Below, piece after piece: positions 1 through 9,808 of a stretch of 53,661 nucleotides of DNA (position 1 is the first letter of the stretch; every line of letters starts with the position of its first letter). Below the pieces are notes generated by a model, which made no database searches, was not told the origin of the DNA, and saw only the letters and a program-made list of their open reading frames with translations. This DNA comes from Pseudobdellovibrionaceae bacterium. Lineage in GTDB: Bacteria; Bdellovibrionota; UBA1018; UBA6935. The stretch spans positions 1 to 53,661 of the forward strand of contig PBMP01000111.1 of the NCBI GenBank assembly GCA_002722705.1, given 5' to 3'. The position numbers were made by a program, and so were the translations under genes.

Positions 1-989
1 GCCTTGTGTGCCAGCATGGGGCCTGAAACCACATCACCAATAGCGTAAACACCTTGAATATTTGTTTCAAAGTGATCATTGATCACGACTCGACCTCGAT
101 TGTCTTTCTGAATGCCCACTTCGTCCAAACCGAGGCCTTCAGTGTAAGGCTTTCTGCCGGTACTGACCAATATAAAATCACATTCAAGTTGTGAAGTTTC
201 TTGAGTTTCTCGATTGAGGACTTCAACGAGGTGAATATCACCACTTTTTTGGCTTCCTTTGCATTCGTGAGAGAGTAGAAAGTTCATGCCTTGTTTTTCT
301 AAAACTTTTTTTAGTTCTTTCGAAGTTTCTTGATCCATGCCTCCACAAATATGATCACTGAATTCGACGATTGTTACTTTTGCACCTAATCGATGCCAAA
401 CAGATCCTAGTTCAAGGCCAATGACTCCTCCTCCAATGACAACGAGATGTTGAGGAACGCGCGGAAATTGAAGAGCACCGGTTGAACTGACGACTGTTTC
501 TTTATCAAAAGGCAAAAAAGGAAGTTCAACAGGTTTACTCCCAGTCGCAATAATGATTTTTTTTGTTTGAATGGTTTGAACGCCCTCAGCAGTAGTCACT
601 TCTACCGTTTTTAGATCCCCGTCAGCATTTGTAATTTTACCCATTCCTGTGATTGAAGTGATTTTATTTTTTTTTAATAAATAATCGATTCCTTGAGTGA
701 GTTGACGCACAATTGTGTCTTTTCTTTTAAGCATTTTATCAAGATCTAAAGAAACTCCTGACACATTGACGCCATGATCAGATAAAGAATGTTGTGTAGC
801 TGAAAAGTGCTCTGAAGATTCAAGGAGTGCTTTTGAAGGAATGCAGCCGACATTAAGACAAGTGCCTCCTCGTGTAGGATACTTTTCAATACACGCAGTC
901 TTCATACCAAGCTGAGCAGCTCGAATCGCAGCTACATATCCGCCTGGTCCTGATCCAATTACTACAACATCAAAGTTTTCAGAGCTCAT
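1..989 (-). CDS. lpdA: Dihydrolipoyl dehydrogenase (E3), 3' end cut by the window edge
   Basis: This flavoprotein reoxidises the dihydrolipoyl group of E2 and passes electrons to NAD+. I translated about 329 residues from the ATG at 987-989 to the window edge. The N-terminus carries an FAD-binding Rossmann motif ([15 protein letters not shown]). The redox disulfide motif [16 protein letters not shown] follows at about residues 40-55. The second, NAD-binding glycine motif ([16 protein letters not shown]) is near residue 180. The visible part ends in the conserved [16 protein letters not shown] region, so only the C-terminal dimerisation domain is missing. The start codon lies inside the 3' end of sucB (11-base overlap), which suggests translational coupling. 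It is the last gene of sucA-sucB-lpdA, so this E3 most likely serves the 2-oxoglutarate dehydrogenase complex, although one E3 may also serve pyruvate dehydrogenase. Confidence 0.95.
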   Translation of the reverse strand, partial: MSSENFDVVVIGSGPGGYVAAIRAAQLGMKTACIEKYPTRGGTCLNVGCIPSKALLESSEHFSATQHSLSDHGVNVSGVSLDLDKMLKRKDTIVRQLTQGIDYLLKKNKITSITGMGKITNADGDLKTVEVTTAEGVQTIQTKKIIIATGSKPVELPFLPFDKETVVSSTGALQFPRVPQHLVVIGGGVIGLELGSVWHRLGAKVTIVEFSDHICGGMDQETSKELKKVLEKQGMNFLLSHECKGSQKSGDIHLVEVLNRETQETSQLECDFILVSTGRKPYTEGLGLDEVGIQKDNRGRVVINDHFETNIQGVYAIGDVVSGPMLAHK

Positions 990-2205
990 CTTTAAAATCC
1001 AATCCTAAGTTTTCTGGGTTTTCTAGTCCTTCTTTAATTTTTATTAAAAAACTCACGGCTTCTTTTCCATCAATTAATCGGTGGTCGTATGAAAGCGCAA
1101 GATACATCATTGGTCGAATCACAATTTCACCATCGACAACAACGGGGCGTTGTTGAATATTGTGCATTCCTAAGATCCCTGTTTGAGGCGCGTTCAGAAT
1201 GGGGGTTGAAAGCATAGATCCGTATACTCCTCCATTTGAGATTGTAAAAGTTCCGCCGCTCATATCAGCAATAGAGAGTTTTCCATCCCTTGCCTTTAAA
1301 GCGAGTTCTAAAATTCCTTTTTCAATCTCAGCAAAGGAGAGTTTTTGAGCTCCTTTAAGAACGGGGACAACAAGTCCTTTATCTGTTCCTACAGCAACTC
1401 CTACATCTTGGAAATCTCGATAAATGACGCTATCTCCGTCAATTGAAGCATTGACTGCTGGAAATTCTTGAAGCGCTTTTACACACGCTCGGGTAAAAAA
1501 CGACATGAATCCTAGTGATGCGCCGTGCTTTTCTTTAAATGCATCTTTATATTGTTTTCTGATATCCATTACTGGTTTCATGTCAACTTCATTGAACGTT
1601 GTTAAAATAGCAGCGGTATGTTGTGCTGCAACCAAACGTTCAGCGATCTTTTTACGAAGTCGAGACATGGATTCTCTTCGCTCTCCTTCTCGTAAGGCGA
1701 CTGGTTTTGTTTTTTCTGCCGGAGGAGGAGTAGGGGGTGAAGCTTTGGGTTGAGCCCCTTTTTGAATGTGGTTAATTAAATCTTCTTTGGTGACTCGTCC
1801 ACCTCTACCTGTGCCAGAAACTGTTTCTGGATTAATTCCTGTTTGTTCACTTAAACGTCGTGCTGCAGGTCCAATCTCTAGTGCTGAAGGAGAAGGTGGC
1901 GGAGTTGAAGCACTTGCTGTAGGAGCACTGGGTGTAGAAGTAGGAGGAGCGGATGCACTTGCTCCAGCAGCTTCGTCATCGATAGTTGCAAGGACTTCTC
2001 CAATCTGAACAACATCACCTTCATTTTTTTGAATTTGCAGAGCACCCGCATTCTCTGCAATCACTTCAACCGTAGCTTTGTCGGATTCGATTTCGACGAT
2101 GACATCTCCTACGGAAACAGCTTCACCATTAGCTTTGTTCCACTTTAAGATGCTTACTTCGGTAATAGATTCACCTACTGCAGGTGCGACAACAGAATGT
2201 TTCAT
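979..2205 (-). CDS. sucB: Dihydrolipoyllysine succinyltransferase, E2 of 2-oxoglutarate dehydrogenase
   Basis: This is the core of the 2-oxoglutarate dehydrogenase complex, transferring succinyl from the lipoyl arm to CoA in the TCA cycle. Residues 1-75 form one lipoyl domain, with the lipoylated Lys43 in [12 protein letters not shown] Pro/Ala/Ser-rich linker follows (about 78-107). The E1/E3-binding domain ([14 protein letters not shown] to KEDLINHI) is at about 110-147. After a second Pro-rich linker comes the catalytic acyltransferase domain (about 178-408), with the active site SYDHRLIDG, His375 and Asp379. The length of 408 residues is normal. A clear ribosome site (AAAGGAAAGAG) precedes the ATG. 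The gene lies 12 bases after sucA and overlaps lpdA by 11 bases, so the three form an operon. Confidence 0.96.
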   Translation of the reverse strand: MKHSVVAPAVGESITEVSILKWNKANGEAVSVGDVIVEIESDKATVEVIAENAGALQIQKNEGDVVQIGEVLATIDDEAAGASASAPPTSTPSAPTASASTPPPSPSALEIGPAARRLSEQTGINPETVSGTGRGGRVTKEDLINHIQKGAQPKASPPTPPPAEKTKPVALREGERRESMSRLRKKIAERLVAAQHTAAILTTFNEVDMKPVMDIRKQYKDAFKEKHGASLGFMSFFTRACVKALQEFPAVNASIDGDSVIYRDFQDVGVAVGTDKGLVVPVLKGAQKLSFAEIEKGILELALKARDGKLSIADMSGGTFTISNGGVYGSMLSTPILNAPQTGILGMHNIQQRPVVVDGEIVIRPMMYLALSYDHRLIDGKEAVSFLIKIKEGLENPENLGLDFKDEL

Positions 2206-2217
2206 AGTCTCTTTCCT

Positions 2218-5001
2218 TTATTGTTTCTGTTCTGTTTTGATTCCTAAGGCTTGTAAAATAATCTGATTTTGAGTGAGTGTATGAATTTTAGAAGAACCCA
2301 CAGCTGGAGCAGCCCCTTTTTCTCTCCCAATGTAGGCAATTCCTCGCCCCCCCAAGAGTTGAATGAGAGGTTCTTCGTGGGATAATGCTCCCATCCACAT
2401 TCCAAAAAGGTAGAGCCATGCACCCATGTTTTGAGGCTCTTCTTGAACCCAAAATATTTCCGCATTTGGATATTGATCTAATATCGCCTTCAGTTCATTT
2501 TTTGGCCATGGATAGATCTGTTCCATTCGAACGATTGCTACGTTATTGATTTGAGCTTCTTGTTTTTTTGCAAGTAAATCATAATAAATTTTACCCGTGC
2601 ATAAGAGAACTCGGTCACAGTGATTGTCGACTGCTGGGTCGTCAAAGACGGGTTTGAATTCACCTTGAGTAAACTCGTCTAAAGTGGAAACAGCCATTGG
2701 GTGTCTGAGTAAGCTTTTAGGAGTCATTACAATCATCGGTTTTCTAAAATCCCGTTTTACTTGTCTTCTCAGTGCATGAAAGAAATTCGCTGGAGAAGTA
2801 AAGTTACAAACCGCCATATTTTCTTTACCGCAAAGTTGAAGAAAACGTTCGAGACGAGCACTTGAGTGTTCTGGGCCTTGCCCTTCGTATCCATGTGGGA
2901 GTAAAAGAACAATTCCACTTCCTCTTCTCCATTTTGATTCTGCAGAAGCAATAAATTGATCAATAATGACCTGAGCGCCATTTGCAAAATCACCAAACTG
3001 AGCTTCCCAGATCACAAGTGATTGAGGGTTATCTAGAGACCACCCATATTCAAAGCCTAAAACAGCTGTTTCTGAGAGATTACTGTTGTGAATGAGGAGC
3101 TTTTCTTGTTGGTCTGTAATATGGTTGAGTGGTGTCCATTTTTCACCTGTTTCCACGTTATTAAGAACAGCGTGTCGATGAGAGAATGTACCTCTTTCAA
3201 CATCTTGCCCCGTCATTCGAATAGGTGTTCCTTCTAAAAGTAAACTACCGAATGCAAGTGCTTCAGCATTTCCCCAGTCGAGTCCTTTTTTTTCGTTAAT
3301 CGCTTTTTTGCGATGCTCAAAAACTCGGTTGAGTTTAGGGTGAATTTGGAAGCCTTCTTTTATTGTATTTACTGAATCTGAAATTTTATGAACCATCGAT
3401 TCAGAAATTTGAGTTCCATAATCTTTAAAAAGATCTTCTCCGGTGCCCGCTTTCATTCCACTCCATTTATTTTTATAAGCGGAGACAAAAGGCTTGGGTT
3501 TTTCTTCACGCGTTTTTTTCTGTGACTCTGTTAATTGATTAATTTTTTGATCAACTAAATTTTTTGATTCTTCTGGTGAGACCACATTAATTTGAGACAA
3601 TCGTTCAGCATAAATCTCTCTTGGAGAAGCATGTTTTTTTATTTTTGAGTACAATAGAGGTTGTGTAAAACTGGGTTCATCACCCTCATTGTGACCATAT
3701 TTTCGGTAACATTTGAGTTCAATAAAAACATCTTTTTTAAATTTCTGACGATATTCAGTTGCCAGCCGAGCAACATACCAGAGGGCTTCTGGGTCATCTC
3801 CATTGACATGAAAAATAGGAACCTGAAGCATTTTTGCCATATCTGTTGGATAAGGCGTAGAGCGCGCGTCTTCTGGATTTGTTGTAAATCCTACTTGATT
3901 GTCGATAATGATATGGATGGTTCCACCGGTCCAATAACCTTCGAGTTGTGAAAGATTGAGTGTTTCGTAAACAACTCCTTGTCCCGCAAAAGCAGCATCA
4001 CCATGAATGAGAATGGGAATGACTTGAGTGGTGCCATCTTCTCCGAAATCACGCTGTTTAGACCGGGTAACCCCTTCAACCACGGGATTGACAAATTCAA
4101 GATGACTTGGATTAGACGCTAATGAAAGATGAACTTTTTTTCCGTTTCGGGTTTCTTGGTCAGAAGAGTATCCCATGTGGTACTTTACGTCACCTTCTCC
4201 CATTGAAGAGTCGTTTTCATAATTTTGTTCAAATTCTGTGAAAATATATTCAGCGTTTTTCCCATAAATATTATGTAAAACATTGAGTCTTCCACGGTGA
4301 GCCATTCCCATAACAAAAATTTCAGCTCCAAGATCTGAACCTGTTTCTACAATTCGATCGAGAGTAGGAATCAAAGATTCTCCACCTTCAATACTAAATC
4401 TTTTTTGAGCGACGTACCGTGTGTGCAAAAAACGTTCAAATGTTTCAGAGTCAGTGAGACGTTTTAAAATAAATTTTTTGCTCTCAGAGTCTGGCTCACG
4501 TTCCCGGAGATCTCTTTCTAGCTTTTCTTGAATCCACTCTCTTGATTCAGGATCTTGAATGTGTGTGAATTCAGCACCGATAGTCGAACAGTATGTTTGT
4601 TTGAGTTGATGAATGATTTTTGAAAGGTTGGCTGTACCTAATCCGATTAGATGTCCTGCATTAAATTCTTGTTCAAGATCTTGAGAAGAAAGTCCAAAGT
4701 ATTCGAGATCTAAGAGGGGATGACTTTCAGGTGCCTGACTGAGTGGGTCTATATTTGCGATCACATGACCTCGAGATCGATATCCTGAAATGAGTTCACC
4801 GACTTTAGCCTCTTTTGCAAGATCAAAGGAACTTGATTCGTTTGAGTTCCATTCCTCAGAAAGTTCCATTCCATCAAAAAAAGACTTCCACGAAGGTTCA
4901 ACAGAGAACGGGTCTTTTTGATATTGAGAATAAAGGTCTTCGATATATTCGGTATTAAGGCTTCTTAAATAGTTGAAGCGATACATTGAGTCTTCTTTCA
5001 T
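2218..5001 (-). CDS. sucA: 2-oxoglutarate dehydrogenase E1 component
   Basis: This thiamine-diphosphate enzyme decarboxylates 2-oxoglutarate and succinylates the lipoyl group of SucB. At 927 residues it has the usual E1o length. The N-terminal helical segment (YIEDLYSQYQKDPFSVEPSW) is the E1o-specific docking region. Family landmarks in order are GMAHRGRLNVLHNIYGK, LASNPSHLEFVNPVVEG, the diphosphate/Mg motif GDAAFAGQG followed by IDNQVGFTTNP, then RMTGQDVERGTFSHRHAV and LLPHGYEGQGPEHSSARLER in the transketolase-like half. The ATG at 4999-5001 has AAGGA six bases upstream. An in-frame ATG five codons later is possible but lacks a better site. It is the first gene of the sucA-sucB-lpdA operon. 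The long upstream region (5002-5428) probably carries its promoter. Confidence 0.97.
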   Translation of the reverse strand: MKEDSMYRFNYLRSLNTEYIEDLYSQYQKDPFSVEPSWKSFFDGMELSEEWNSNESSSFDLAKEAKVGELISGYRSRGHVIANIDPLSQAPESHPLLDLEYFGLSSQDLEQEFNAGHLIGLGTANLSKIIHQLKQTYCSTIGAEFTHIQDPESREWIQEKLERDLREREPDSESKKFILKRLTDSETFERFLHTRYVAQKRFSIEGGESLIPTLDRIVETGSDLGAEIFVMGMAHRGRLNVLHNIYGKNAEYIFTEFEQNYENDSSMGEGDVKYHMGYSSDQETRNGKKVHLSLASNPSHLEFVNPVVEGVTRSKQRDFGEDGTTQVIPILIHGDAAFAGQGVVYETLNLSQLEGYWTGGTIHIIIDNQVGFTTNPEDARSTPYPTDMAKMLQVPIFHVNGDDPEALWYVARLATEYRQKFKKDVFIELKCYRKYGHNEGDEPSFTQPLLYSKIKKHASPREIYAERLSQINVVSPEESKNLVDQKINQLTESQKKTREEKPKPFVSAYKNKWSGMKAGTGEDLFKDYGTQISESMVHKISDSVNTIKEGFQIHPKLNRVFEHRKKAINEKKGLDWGNAEALAFGSLLLEGTPIRMTGQDVERGTFSHRHAVLNNVETGEKWTPLNHITDQQEKLLIHNSNLSETAVLGFEYGWSLDNPQSLVIWEAQFGDFANGAQVIIDQFIASAESKWRRGSGIVLLLPHGYEGQGPEHSSARLERFLQLCGKENMAVCNFTSPANFFHALRRQVKRDFRKPMIVMTPKSLLRHPMAVSTLDEFTQGEFKPVFDDPAVDNHCDRVLLCTGKIYYDLLAKKQEAQINNVAIVRMEQIYPWPKNELKAILDQYPNAEIFWVQEEPQNMGAWLYLFGMWMGALSHEEPLIQLLGGRGIAYIGREKGAAPAVGSSKIHTLTQNQIILQALGIKTEQKQ

Positions 5002-5428
5002 GATAAGTCCTTACTCTTCTGTTTTACACCATTCTGTTCGGCATCGATACGGGACAATTCAAGTCATTTCGAAAAGATAGAGCAATAATTACCGCTGCGG
5101 TTATAGTTCTGAAAAGGGGAGTGGATCAATGATAAAATTTTCCTTAATTTCGACAAATAACACGACGCATTTTCTTTGTTGTGTTTTTTATTTTTAAAGA
5201 AATAAAAAATCAATTTTATTGATTAATTCACTTCATAGATTAACGCATTGAATTAATCGGTGACCTTTTGGAAGGTAAAAGTGACACTGGTGGTCATTCG
5301 AACTCTTTTTTGATGCTTCCAATCTAAATAACCCGCTGATTTTTTAGAATTCTGAAGTGGCATTTTCATTGCTTTTCATTGTTGAGATTCATCGATGCCC
5401 TGCTGGCAAAGAGAAATAGGAGATCACA
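5002..5428. other. Long intergenic region between sucA and a small membrane-peptide ORF
   Basis: I see no convincing protein gene here. The region is AT-rich and must hold the leftward sucA promoter. One weak hairpin is present: AACACGAC at 5159-5166 and GTTGTGTT at 5178-5185 (one G-U pair, 11-base loop), followed by a T-rich run. It would read as a rightward terminator, but no rightward gene ends there, so I do not annotate it separately. I could not assign a confident -35/-10 pair. Confidence 0.5.
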
Positions 5429-5500
5429 ATGGCGACAATAGAACTCATGGTAATGATTATGACACCTGCTGGAATTATTTTTGGAATACTGACTGCTTAG
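5429..5500 (+). CDS. Candidate 23-residue hydrophobic membrane peptide
   Basis: This short ORF begins at an ATG preceded by AGGAGATCACA, a strong ribosome site with good spacing. The peptide starts MATIELMVMIMTPAGIIF and continues to a TAG stop at 5498-5500. Apart from one Glu it is hydrophobic throughout, long enough for a single membrane span. A strong rightward terminator lies 33 bases after the stop, and no other rightward gene in the vicinity would need it. The strong site, stop and terminator together suggest a real small gene. I do not recognise a family. Small subunits of respiratory or transport complexes (CydX- or KdpF-like) have this size and character, but there is no such complex nearby. 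A regulatory leader peptide or a small RNA is the main alternative. Confidence 0.45.
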   Translation: MATIELMVMIMTPAGIIFGILTA

Positions 5501-5533
5501 AAAGGAGACGATTCTCACCCCCTCAACAAGAGT

Positions 5534-5565
5534 GGAGGAGAGCGTCTGCTCTTCTCCCTTTTTTA
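5534..5565 (+). terminator. Rho-independent terminator, rightward
   Basis: GGAGGAGAGC (5534-5543) pairs with GCTCTTCTCC (5548-5557) across a GTCT loop, giving a 10-base-pair stem with one G-T wobble. A CTTTTTT tract follows. The T-run exists only for rightward reading, so it ends a rightward transcript, most simply the one carrying the small ORF at 5429. It overlaps the stop codon of the leftward lipoprotein gene at 5563. Confidence 0.8.
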
Positions 5566-7194
5566 TTTTTGATTCGGCATTGGACTTGCGCAGTAGTTGA
5601 GTCGATGTCTTGGGTTCAAAAGATTATTCCCAAAGATTTTTCTTCGTTGACCATTTTCATTGGTTCGAATTACAAAACCGTTTCGAGTTCTTAAGTCTGT
5701 ACGGTGGTAATTTGTTTCATAAATTGCACGAGGGTAAAATTTAATTTCAATAGGGATGGATCGAACTTGTTTGGCAATAACATCGATTTGTAAGTCTCTA
5801 CTGATTCCTACAGTCATTTTCCATACTGGAAGGACTCCGAGTTCTGTTTTAACTCTGAGATAATTTAGAGATTCAATTCTCTTATTTGTTCCACGGTCGT
5901 ATCGGTGTAGCCAATCTTTTGGGGGATAAATACATTCAGGTGCAAGACTAATTTCATTTCCGGTCAGTTGAAGGCCTTGTGAGCTATTATGTCGGAAGTA
6001 GGGTTTCCATTTAAGAATATCTAAAGGTTTGTCAGCTCGAGCAATTGCATCTTCAATTGCACTTAAATCTTCTATATGCGATTCCATCTCATTTTGTTTT
6101 TGTTCAAAAAGAGAAGTGAGAAGATTTTCATCAAATTCTGTCCTTTTTTTACAGTCTTCATGACCGGATCCGCCGATTGATGTAAAACAGATTGCATTGG
6201 CTACATATGAGACGGCATCAGCGTGTTCGAGTTCAATTGAGTAATTTCTAAAAAAAGAAGCGAGATCTTTTCCTGTTTTTCCATCAAAAATAATGCCTCG
6301 GGCTTTTCCTTCGGAATCAAATGCGACTCCGCCTTGTTGAGAAGATTGGTATCCACATGATGGAAGAATTCCAATAGGACTATGTGGAGTATTCATTTGT
6401 GGAAGAAGAGCTGTTGCTGTTTGAATATGGCAGTTTTCAGTTTTGATCTGAGCTTTTTGTTTAAAGGAGTGCACGCTGGTGACTGATAACGGAATGTCCT
6501 GGGGAAGTCCTTCAGACGACCATTGAAGGGGAGAGCGTTTTAAAGGGCGATCTAATTTAATAACGCCTAGAGAATGTCCTAAGAGTAAGGTGATTTTCTC
6601 ACATCTTGCAGATTCTGAAGGTGATTTCATGGTCCGAGGGAAATCTAGAGAAATATTTTCACACAATGCACCCACGTCCTTACTTTCTTCAGGAAGACAA
6701 GAAAGATCGACTACAGCACGATCGGGAGAAAAAAGTGCAGCGGTACAATTTTGTTCACTCGAACGGAGGATACCAATACTTTCGGGACATGAGCTGGAAT
6801 TTTCGCAAACCACTTCTTGTTCAGTAGAGTCACTCGAAATATCCTCAGATGGATTATCAGTCATTGGCGTGGGATCAATCGGTTTTGAATGAGGTTTTGC
6901 TGGAGATAAATCTTCCTTTTTTTCTGAGTCTTTTGAAATAAAGACGGAAGGATCAAACTTTTCTTTGGATTCAGTTTGAGGAATTTGAGGAGAAGGAGAA
7001 TCAATGGGCTCGTTTGGGTTTTCAGAAGTTTTAAGGTTTGTGTCGGTATTTGGCTTTTGTGCAGCGAGAGGGGGAGGCGTCGGAGTTGTTGTTCGGTTTC
7101 TTTCAAGTTTATGTGTTCCACATGCATTCATTCCCAGAGAGAAGAGAAACAAAACAATGAGGAGGTGTCGCGTACCGGGCTTAGAGGTTTTCAT
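5563..7194 (-). CDS. Lipoprotein with a degenerate trypsin-like domain
   Basis: The start is placed at the ATG at 7192-7194 because it gives a proper lipoprotein signal: basic MKTSKPGTR, a hydrophobic core, then lipobox LGMNAC. An ORF extension to 7224 would spoil this. A Pro/Thr/Ser/Glu-rich linker follows (about residues 25-130). The segment from about 130 to 345 has the order of S1 serine-protease landmarks, but in inactive form. CTAALFSPDRAVVDLSCLP sits where the catalytic His motif would be and has no His. GHSLGVIKLDRPL resembles the Asp region. SSQQGGVAFDSEGKARGI sits where GDSGGP would be and lacks the Ser. I infer a pseudoprotease anchored to a membrane. The remaining ~200 residues match nothing I know. 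It could also be an unrelated beta protein, since the S1 reading rests on pattern only. Confidence 0.75.
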   Translation of the reverse strand: MKTSKPGTRHLLIVLFLFSLGMNACGTHKLERNRTTTPTPPPLAAQKPNTDTNLKTSENPNEPIDSPSPQIPQTESKEKFDPSVFISKDSEKKEDLSPAKPHSKPIDPTPMTDNPSEDISSDSTEQEVVCENSSSCPESIGILRSSEQNCTAALFSPDRAVVDLSCLPEESKDVGALCENISLDFPRTMKSPSESARCEKITLLLGHSLGVIKLDRPLKRSPLQWSSEGLPQDIPLSVTSVHSFKQKAQIKTENCHIQTATALLPQMNTPHSPIGILPSCGYQSSQQGGVAFDSEGKARGIIFDGKTGKDLASFFRNYSIELEHADAVSYVANAICFTSIGGSGHEDCKKRTEFDENLLTSLFEQKQNEMESHIEDLSAIEDAIARADKPLDILKWKPYFRHNSSQGLQLTGNEISLAPECIYPPKDWLHRYDRGTNKRIESLNYLRVKTELGVLPVWKMTVGISRDLQIDVIAKQVRSIPIEIKFYPRAIYETNYHRTDLRTRNGFVIRTNENGQRRKIFGNNLLNPRHRLNYCASPMPNQK

Positions 7195-7469
7195 GAGATA
7201 GAGCAAAAGCAAGCCAAGTGCCAACCTGATTAAAAAAGTATGATATTAATATATTGAAAATAAAGGACTTTATTGAATCTAATTTCATTCATTCTTTTTT
7301 GAGAAGGTATTTTTTTCATGTATGACATAAAAAGTCATGTATCGAGCATCGATTTTTTATTGAAATTAAGTCAATCCTTATTTCGGATATCCTTTCGCGT
7401 CAGCTTCTCGACATTTGCGAGATTCTTTTTCTCCAATCAAACTGAAGAGAATAGGTCAGGGAGGGGCAT

Positions 7470-8099
7470 ATGAAACTTAAAGTTCTATTCTTTATTTTCT
7501 TCTCAATATCCGCACACTCGGCGGTTGTTTCTTACGAGGAGCAGGGGGACTTACAAAAGACTCCCTTGGTGAATATCCAAACCAATCTTTTACATGATCT
7601 AGGAGGAAGCTTTAACCTTACGGCAGAATTTCCAGTTCATCCAAGAGTGAGTTTGGGTCCTTCTCTTTTTTCAGTCAATGCTCGGAAATTAAACCAATCT
7701 CGTCTCGGATTTTTTGGGAAAAATGAAAAACTTTTTGAACAAAATAACTATGAAGGAGTGGGGGTAGGTGTTCAATTGAATTACCATGTCAACCGAGACT
7801 TAACACAAGATAGTCTTTTTGTAGGAGTTGCACCCTACCTTGCTTCCATGGACTACTTTTCTGTAAGACAGGGACAAACTTTTAAAGCAACTCAAATGAG
7901 TTGGATGGTGAAGACATTAGTTGGTTATCGCTGGGTTGCTGCCTCTGGAATTAATTTTACTCTTGGGGGAAGTTTACTTTATAGCGGAGCATTAAGTTCA
8001 ATGAATCTTAAAAGTCAGTCAGGTGAAGAAATACTCGCAGATTTTCCGGACTTCGGATTGATTCCTAGCATGGAAGTCACTTTGGGGTTTGCTCTTTAG
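7470..8099 (+). CDS. Secreted, probable outer-membrane beta-barrel protein
   Basis: The 209-residue product has a clean signal peptide (MKLKVLFFIFFSISAHSA, cleavage about residue 18). The mature part is made of alternating amphipathic strands rich in Gly, Ser, Tyr and Phe, such as VGVGVQLNYHVN, LFVGVAPYLASM and FTLGGSLLYSGAL. It ends in MEVTLGFAL, a barrel-like last strand. The ATG follows a strong GGGAGGGG site. The gene stands alone and converges on mccB with a single base between the two stop codons, so any terminator must lie inside the neighbouring gene. The function is unknown. It is likely a small 8-stranded outer-membrane barrel. Confidence 0.8.
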   Translation: MKLKVLFFIFFSISAHSAVVSYEEQGDLQKTPLVNIQTNLLHDLGGSFNLTAEFPVHPRVSLGPSLFSVNARKLNQSRLGFFGKNEKLFEQNNYEGVGVGVQLNYHVNRDLTQDSLFVGVAPYLASMDYFSVRQGQTFKATQMSWMVKTLVGYRWVAASGINFTLGGSLLYSGALSSMNLKSQSGEEILADFPDFGLIPSMEVTLGFAL

Positions 8100-8100
8100 T

Positions 8101-9705
8101 TTACATTCGAAATACTCCGAAATGTGTATCTTCAATAGGAGCGTTCATCGATGCTTGAATCGCTCTTGCAAGGGTTGATCGAGTTTCTGATGGAAGGATA
8201 ATTCCGTCGTCCCAAAGTCGAGCGGTAGAGTAATACGGGTTTCCTTCTTTTTCATATGCATGCAAAATAGGATCTTTGATTTTTTGAATTTCTTCTTCTG
8301 TGAGAGATTTTCCTTTTTTTGCAAATTGTTCGACTTTGACTTGAGAAAGAACTTGAGCAGCTTGTTCACCACCCATCACAGAAATTCTTGTATTTGGCCA
8401 CATCCATAAAAAACGTGGTTGATAAGCTCTTCCACACATTCCATAGTTTCCTGCCCCATAACTTCCCCCTACAACCACCGTAAATTTTGGTACTTTTGCA
8501 CAGGAAACAGCAGTGACAAGTTTTGCCCCATCTTTTGCTATACCGCCAGATTCATATTTTTTTCCGACCATGAAACCCGTAATGTTTTGGAGAAAAATCA
8601 GTGGAATTTTTCTTTGACTACAAAGCTCTATGAAGTGAGCTCCTTTTAAGGCACTTTCACTAAAAAGAATCCCATTGTTAGCAACGATTCCCACAGGATG
8701 GCCCCAGATTTTTGCAAATCCACAGACCAAGGTTGTTCCATAGAGTGCTTTAAATTCATGAAACTCTGATCCATCTACAAGTCGAGCAATAATTTCTTTG
8801 ATCTCAAAAGGTTTTTTCAGGTCAGTGGGTAAAACTCCTGTGATTTCTTCAATGGGATAAAGGGGGTCTTCAGGAGCGACTTGTTGATCAAGGGAGGGTT
8901 TAGGTAAATTCAAATTTTTTACAATGTCTCGGGTAATTTCTAAAGCATGCTCGTCATCGTCAGCAAGGTGATCGGTCACTCCAGAGGTTCGAGAGTGAAC
9001 GTCTCCTCCACCGAGTTCTTCTGCGGTAACTTCTTCACCTGTGGCTGCTTTGACTAAAGGAGGACCTCCCAAAAAAATGGTTCCTTGATTTTTAACGATG
9101 ACAGACTCATCAGACATTGCGGGGACGTAAGCTCCACCGGCAGTACATGAACCCATAACAACGGCAATTTGAGGAATTCCTTGAGAAGAAAGATTTGCTT
9201 GATTGTAAAAAATTCTCCCAAAGTGTTCTTTATCAGGAAAGACTTCACTTTGAAGTGGAAGGTAAGCTCCTCCTGAATCTACGAGGTAAATACAAGGGAG
9301 ATGGTTTTCTAATGCGACCTCTTGAGCTCTGAGGTGTTTTTTTACGGTCATGGGAAAGTAGGTTCCGCCTTTGACGGTAGCATCATTTGCGACAATCATG
9401 ACTTCACGATCATGAACAATCCCGATTCCGGTGACAATGCCTGCTCCAGGAGCGGAGCCTTCATAGAGGTCATTGGCCGCAAGGGGGGAGAGTTCTAGGA
9501 ACGTTGTTCCTGGATCAATGAGTTTTTGAATTCGATCTCTGACAAAAAGCTTTCCTCGAGATTCATGACGAGATTTCGCCTCAGTTCCTCCTCCGAGATG
9601 AAGCTTTTCTAATCTATTTTTGAGATCGGTTGCCAGATCTTCATGAAATTGTTGGTTTTTTTTAAATTCGTCACTTGAGCTTTGTACATTTGAAGAAATA
9701 ATCAT
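8101..9705 (-). CDS. mccB: Methylcrotonyl-CoA carboxylase, carboxyltransferase (beta) subunit
   Basis: The 534-residue protein is a biotin-dependent acyl-CoA carboxyltransferase, which moves the carboxyl group from carboxybiotin to the acyl-CoA. The length and motifs fit the methylcrotonyl-CoA branch used in leucine catabolism. They include [17 protein letters not shown] and [18 protein letters not shown], the first oxyanion-hole region [16 protein letters not shown], and the second region [18 protein letters not shown] followed by [16 protein letters not shown]. The biotin carboxylase/carrier subunit (mccA) and other leucine-pathway genes are not adjacent. The partner must therefore be encoded elsewhere, or the enzyme may carboxylate another short acyl-CoA such as geranyl-CoA or propionyl-CoA. 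I favour methylcrotonyl-CoA. Confidence 0.9.
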   Translation of the reverse strand: MIISSNVQSSSDEFKKNQQFHEDLATDLKNRLEKLHLGGGTEAKSRHESRGKLFVRDRIQKLIDPGTTFLELSPLAANDLYEGSAPGAGIVTGIGIVHDREVMIVANDATVKGGTYFPMTVKKHLRAQEVALENHLPCIYLVDSGGAYLPLQSEVFPDKEHFGRIFYNQANLSSQGIPQIAVVMGSCTAGGAYVPAMSDESVIVKNQGTIFLGGPPLVKAATGEEVTAEELGGGDVHSRTSGVTDHLADDDEHALEITRDIVKNLNLPKPSLDQQVAPEDPLYPIEEITGVLPTDLKKPFEIKEIIARLVDGSEFHEFKALYGTTLVCGFAKIWGHPVGIVANNGILFSESALKGAHFIELCSQRKIPLIFLQNITGFMVGKKYESGGIAKDGAKLVTAVSCAKVPKFTVVVGGSYGAGNYGMCGRAYQPRFLWMWPNTRISVMGGEQAAQVLSQVKVEQFAKKGKSLTEEEIQKIKDPILHAYEKEGNPYYSTARLWDDGIILPSETRSTLARAIQASMNAPIEDTHFGVFRM

Positions 9706-9752
9706 TTCTCAGGTGTACTTCGCTCTGAGACAGCTTTCAAGATACAAAAAAA

Positions 9753-9785
9753 GCCCAATAACTTATCTGCGTTATTGGGCTTTTT
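9753..9785 (-). terminator. Rho-independent terminator after the lipoprotein operon
   Basis: GCCCAATAAC (9753-9762) and GTTATTGGGC (9771-9780) form a perfect 10-base-pair stem around an 8-base loop. On the leftward strand a run of T follows. A T-run also follows on the rightward strand, so it could act both ways. It lies 23 bases beyond the stop of the lipoprotein gene at 9809 and separates that operon from mccB. Confidence 0.9.
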
Positions 9786-9808
9786 CATTATTTTCAATTT
9801 TCTTGATT

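Noticed and set aside
3661..3951. ORFs antisense to sucA and other genes
   Set aside because: They mirror conserved coding sequence on the other strand and have no ribosome sites or domains.
5159..5190. Hairpin followed by a T-rich run
   Set aside because: Only eight base pairs with a G-U and an 11-base loop, and no rightward gene ends there. Probably chance in AT-rich DNA.
5395..5694. 99-codon rightward ORF
   Set aside because: It crosses a strong terminator and the 3' end of the lipoprotein gene, has odd composition and no ribosome site. The 23-codon ORF in another frame is better supported.
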